8,048 nt of DNA from Bifidobacteriaceae bacterium (GTDB taxonomy: Bacteria > Actinomycetota > Actinomycetes > Actinomycetales > WQXJ01), in assembly GCA_031278075.1 (NCBI GenBank), contig JAITLE010000029.1, positions 1-8,048 on the forward strand. The letters are read 5' to 3'. The notes below the pieces were generated by a model. It had not been told where the DNA came from. It saw only the letters and a program-made list of their open reading frames with translations, and searched no databases. The position numbers and the translations under genes were made by a program. Every line of letters begins with the position of its first letter. Positions within the stretch are counted from its first letter, which is position 1. Positions 6,101 to 8,048 of the stretch are shown piece after piece.

Positions 6101-6807
6101 GTACCACTGGGCGTTGTAGTTGGTGAAGTGTTTGGTGTCGATGATCGCCTTGGTCCAAAACCCGTCCTCGTTGGCCGGGTCGTCGGTGCCGGACATCGCC
6201 CGCGTCATCGAGTCGATTAGCTGGGAGGCCAACTCCGGGTCCTCGGCGAAGTCTTCGTCCAGCCGGCCGGACAACGGGTTCGCGCGGATGTCCTGCTGGG
6301 CGGCTGAGATCATGGCGTGGAAACTGGACAGGGTGCGGGTCGAGTAGTCCTCGGTGTAGAGGTTCTCAGCGGCCATGACCTCGCCGATGTCGGCCAAGAG
6401 TTCCTTGTTCCAGGACTGGCCCATTGCGATCTGGGCCGGGAAGTCGGTGGAGATGCCCTGGACGCCCTCGTCGAACTGCGGGCTCCGGGGATAGTCTTCC
6501 CGGCATTGGGGCCTTGGGTAAGCACGTAGTCGTTGCGGTAGCCGTTCGCCCAACGCACCGCGCCCTCCAGGCCCGCGTACTCCATGAGCACGTCGAGGTA
6601 GGCGTCCAGGTGGTCCAGTTCGGCGTCGAACAGCGGCAAGCCGTCATAGGTGCCGCCGACCTGCGTGGCGAAGGTTATCGGCGTGTCCAGCGCCACACTG
6701 GGCGCGAGGCCCATCAGGCCCGGGATCAGGGCTCCGGCGGCGACCGCGCAAAGCGCCCGGCGGCGACCTCTATTGACGCCCCCCGGTCGGTTCTTGTTGG
6801 TTCTCAC
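3134..6807 (-). CDS. Large secreted multidomain GH3 glycosidase, broken by a single-base frameshift
   Basis: Restoring one C at 6487-6490 gives a 1224-residue secreted enzyme (numbering below is restored). GTG 6807-6805 is the start: AAAGGAA lies nine bases upstream, and a basic N-terminus (GRRRAL) plus hydrophobic core to about residue 40 form the signal peptide. The GH3 barrel has SGRLDEDFAEDP at 180-191, KHFTNYN at 226-232 and FMTSYGRTNGIP at about 269-280. The nucleophile is probably Asp303 in HQTNDHS. The GH3 C-terminal alpha/beta domain starts near 426 (EAIVLLKNDGTLPL), is interrupted by a beta-trefoil-like insert at about 497-660, and resumes with GEGQDRSTLYL, where Glu689 is the candidate acid/base. 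After YPFGHGLTY (831-839) come a fibronectin-III-like domain to about 955, a CBM6-like domain at about 983-1123, and a tail domain with Cys1137 and Cys1223, a likely disulfide. Substrate is not determined by sequence; the GH120 neighbour suggests beta-xylosides or arabinoxylan fragments. As sequenced, two pieces would be predicted: 6310-6807 and 3134 to about 6550. Confidence 0.85.
4982..5005 (-). repeat. Two tandem 12-base repeats in the GH3 gene (GGGF linker)
   Basis: The plus-strand unit GAAGCCTCCGCC occurs twice in tandem, with a partial third copy, and encodes a GGGFGGGF-type glycine/phenylalanine stretch inside the beta-trefoil-like insert. It keeps the frame and is probably a surface loop that varies in copy number. 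Confidence 0.6.
6487..6490 (-). other. Frameshift site in the GH3 gene (one C missing from a C-run)
   Basis: On the minus strand the upstream frame reads AAG ACT ATC CCC and continues into unrelated sequence to a stop at 6310. The downstream GH3 frame reads CCC CGG AGC CCG, one base back. Adding one C to the CCCC run gives NAGKTIPRSPQFDEG, a seamless GH3-like junction. The cause may be a homopolymer sequencing or assembly error, a recent mutation, or -1 slippage of the CCC codon. The run is only four bases and no clear downstream pseudoknot was seen, so programmed frameshifting is the least likely. Confidence 0.8.
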
Positions 6808-6816
6808 TGCACTGTG

Positions 6817-6823
6817 TTCCTTT
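6817..6823 (-). promoter_or_regulatory. Ribosome binding site of the GH3 gene
   Basis: AAAGGAA on the minus strand, nine bases before GTG 6807-6805. It supports this start over in-frame codons farther upstream, such as that at 6924, which lies inside the GH120 gene and would put about 39 non-signal residues ahead of the signal peptide. Confidence 0.65.
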
Positions 6824-6886
6824 CTTGGTTGATGTCTTTCTCCGTTGAATTGACTTCCCTTGAGCCAGACTTGCCTTGGCGGGGGT

Positions 6887-8048
6887 CTAGCCGGGCACGG
6901 CGGTGGCTTGCTTGGTGGCGACAATTGGTCGAGGGGACGGGCTACGCGCCTGCCACACCATGATTCTGTTGGGCCCGGGGCGCAGGGCGGCGATCGGGCC
7001 GGGCGGCGACGCCCCGTCGACGCGCCCCCCGAGCAAGTCCTCGTCCAGCGTCAGTTCGGAGCCGTCCGGGTTCTCGAACGCGGCCCCCGCCAAGCGGACC
7101 GGCGGCAGGGTGCGAGTCGATTGGACCGGCACCTTGCACGTGCCGAATTCGCTCGGCAGATCAATGACTAGCCGAGCGGCGTTTGGCCCTGCCACTACTC
7201 TGACCGGCGCGGCATCCGGTGCCGTCGCGGCTTTATACTCCGCGCAGTTCGCCGCCGCCGCGCCCAGGTAAAGGTTGTGGCTGAGATAGACGGGCTGCTT
7301 GAGCCCGATGACGACATCCAAGTCGCCGGGTAGTGCCGCGTCGACGGTGGCCAGATAGGCCTCGAACGATGCCGGGTGGCCGTCATACAGGACCGTGCCG
7401 TAAGCGGCGTGGACGGTCGGGTCGCTCGCCGGGTTGTAGGCGGCGGAGATGTCACGCGGGTCGGGTTTCGGGCCGGGGCTGGCTTCGGGGCCATTGAAGA
7501 TGTTGCCGATCCAGCGGTCGTCGCCGCCGTGGACGACGGCGTACCCGGCGACATCGGTCGAATGCGGCAGGTGGTAGGGGGTGGCCCGGTCCATGACCGT
7601 CTCGAGCCTGACGGTGCCCGCGATCAGGTTCCCAACGAAGGCGCCGCCCTGGCTGAACAACTCGATCGAGGCCTTCGACGCCAAAATGTTGTGGTCCACC
7701 ACGTACGGGCCGTGCGAGACTTCGATGAACAGGTCGCGGTTGTTGTCGTGGTACACATTCGCGGACACTCTGGTCCCCTGCGTCTCCCAGTCCAGCCAGG
7801 TCCCCAGCGAGCAGTGGTGGATCCGGTTGTTCCTGATCGACACGTCGATGGCGGCGTGGAGCTTGATGCCCGCGATCTCGTGGCCGTAGAACTCTCGCTT
7901 GAGGGCGATGTTGTAGATGTGGTTGTCGTAGATCTCAGAGAAGACGCAGCCCAAATGCCCCACAATCCCGTTCTGCCCGCAGTCGAAGATCGTGTTCCGT
8001 CGGATGATGTGCGACCCGATCCGCTCCTTCGCCCAACCGATCGCGCGG
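6887..8048 (-). CDS. GH120-type beta-xylosidase (right-handed beta-helix glycosidase), 5'-truncated by the window edge
   Basis: The frame is open from the window edge to TAG 6889-6887, giving 386 C-terminal residues; the GTG at 7963 is internal to the beta-helix. The first ~190 residues show repeated beta-helix turns (IYDNHIYNI, IRNNRIHHC, VSANVYHDN, VVDHNILAS, FVGNLIAG, WIGNIFNG). The signature is TWLDWETQGTRV followed by DLFIEVSHGP. In XylC of Thermoanaerobacterium saccharolyticum, the GH120 reference, I recall Asp382 as nucleophile and Glu405 as acid/base, 23 residues apart; here the Asp (codon 7792-7790) and Glu (7723-7721) are also exactly 23 apart. A beta-sandwich follows, with FENPDGSEL near the end and a Cys pair (NCAEYK, GTCKVP). 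Family members are about 600-650 residues, so roughly 230 residues lie outside the window. GH120 enzymes remove xylose from xylo-oligosaccharides. Its stop is 79 bases before the GH3 start, with no terminator seen between them, so the two are probably co-transcribed. Whether it is secreted cannot be seen. Confidence 0.82.
   Translation of the reverse strand, partial: RAIGWAKERIGSHIIRRNTIFDCGQNGIVGHLGCVFSEIYDNHIYNIALKREFYGHEIAGIKLHAAIDVSIRNNRIHHCSLGTWLDWETQGTRVSANVYHDNNRDLFIEVSHGPYVVDHNILASKASIELFSQGGAFVGNLIAGTVRLETVMDRATPYHLPHSTDVAGYAVVHGGDDRWIGNIFNGPEASPGPKPDPRDISAAYNPASDPTVHAAYGTVLYDGHPASFEAYLATVDAALPGDLDVVIGLKQPVYLSHNLYLGAAAANCAEYKAATAPDAAPVRVVAGPNAARLVIDLPSEFGTCKVPVQSTRTLPPVRLAGAAFENPDGSELTLDEDLLGGRVDGASPPGPIAALRPGPNRIMVWQARSPSPRPIVATKQATAVPG

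Noticed and set aside
5672..6220. Plus-strand open frame of 182 codons opposite the GH3 barrel
   Set aside because: Low-complexity Val/Gly/Arg composition and no domain; the opposite strand carries clear GH3 motifs.
6487..6490. Programmed -1 frameshifting in the GH3 gene
   Set aside because: The C-run is only four bases, no canonical slippery heptamer or convincing downstream pseudoknot was seen, and a secreted glycosidase has no evident need for it. A missing base or mutation is simpler.
6491..6553. N-terminal 22 residues of the downstream GH3 frame starting at 6553
   Set aside because: The reading (MGERLPQRLR and on) is unrelated to the enzyme, whereas the other frame here gives a sensible continuation from the signal peptide. 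It is an artefact of the frameshift.
1..8048. CRISPR arrays, tRNA or rRNA genes, insertion sequences
   Set aside because: I saw no regularly spaced direct repeats, no tRNA cloverleaf or rRNA signature, and no transposase motifs or terminal inverted repeats in the window.

Overview
The window looks like part of a high-GC, Gram-positive actinobacterial chromosome. GC content is high throughout, start codons are often GTG, Shine-Dalgarno motifs are strong, and one gene encodes a sortase substrate with an LPRTG signal. I cannot name the genus. Apart from the first ~700 bases, all genes lie on the minus strand and all encode secreted or cell-surface products.

Layout by rising coordinate. At 1-506 (+) is the 3' part of an AAA ATPase gene with a DUF4143 and PD-(D/E)XK-type C-terminus. 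It is followed by a probable decayed 3' end of a second gene of the same broad family (about 602-691). The rest is read right to left. At 6887-8048 is the 3' part of a right-handed beta-helix glycosidase that I assign to family GH120 (beta-xylosidase family). At 3134-6807 is a very large secreted, multidomain GH3 glycosidase whose frame is broken by one missing C in a C-run at 6487-6490. Two GC-rich stem-loops follow it. At 2338-2961 is a WxL-like secreted protein, followed by a long, nearly perfect stem-loop. At 1163-2251 is a DUF916 (WxL-interacting) membrane-anchored protein. At 717-1166 is a small LPxTG protein that overlaps the DUF916 gene by 4 bases (ATGA).

The last three genes form a compact set of WxL protein, DUF916/WxLIP protein and small LPxTG protein. 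This is the composition of the csc-type cell-surface clusters described in low-GC Gram-positives such as lactobacilli, where they were proposed to form surface complexes for using plant carbohydrates. Here the set follows genes for two hemicellulose-type glycosidases on the same strand. The working interpretation (inference) is a locus for taking up or degrading xylan-type oligosaccharides. In it, GH120 and GH3 cleave short beta-linked xylosides or related glycosides, and the WxL/DUF916/LPxTG proteins form a wall-bound platform. No transporter, regulator or sortase lies in the window, so the locus probably continues beyond position 8048.
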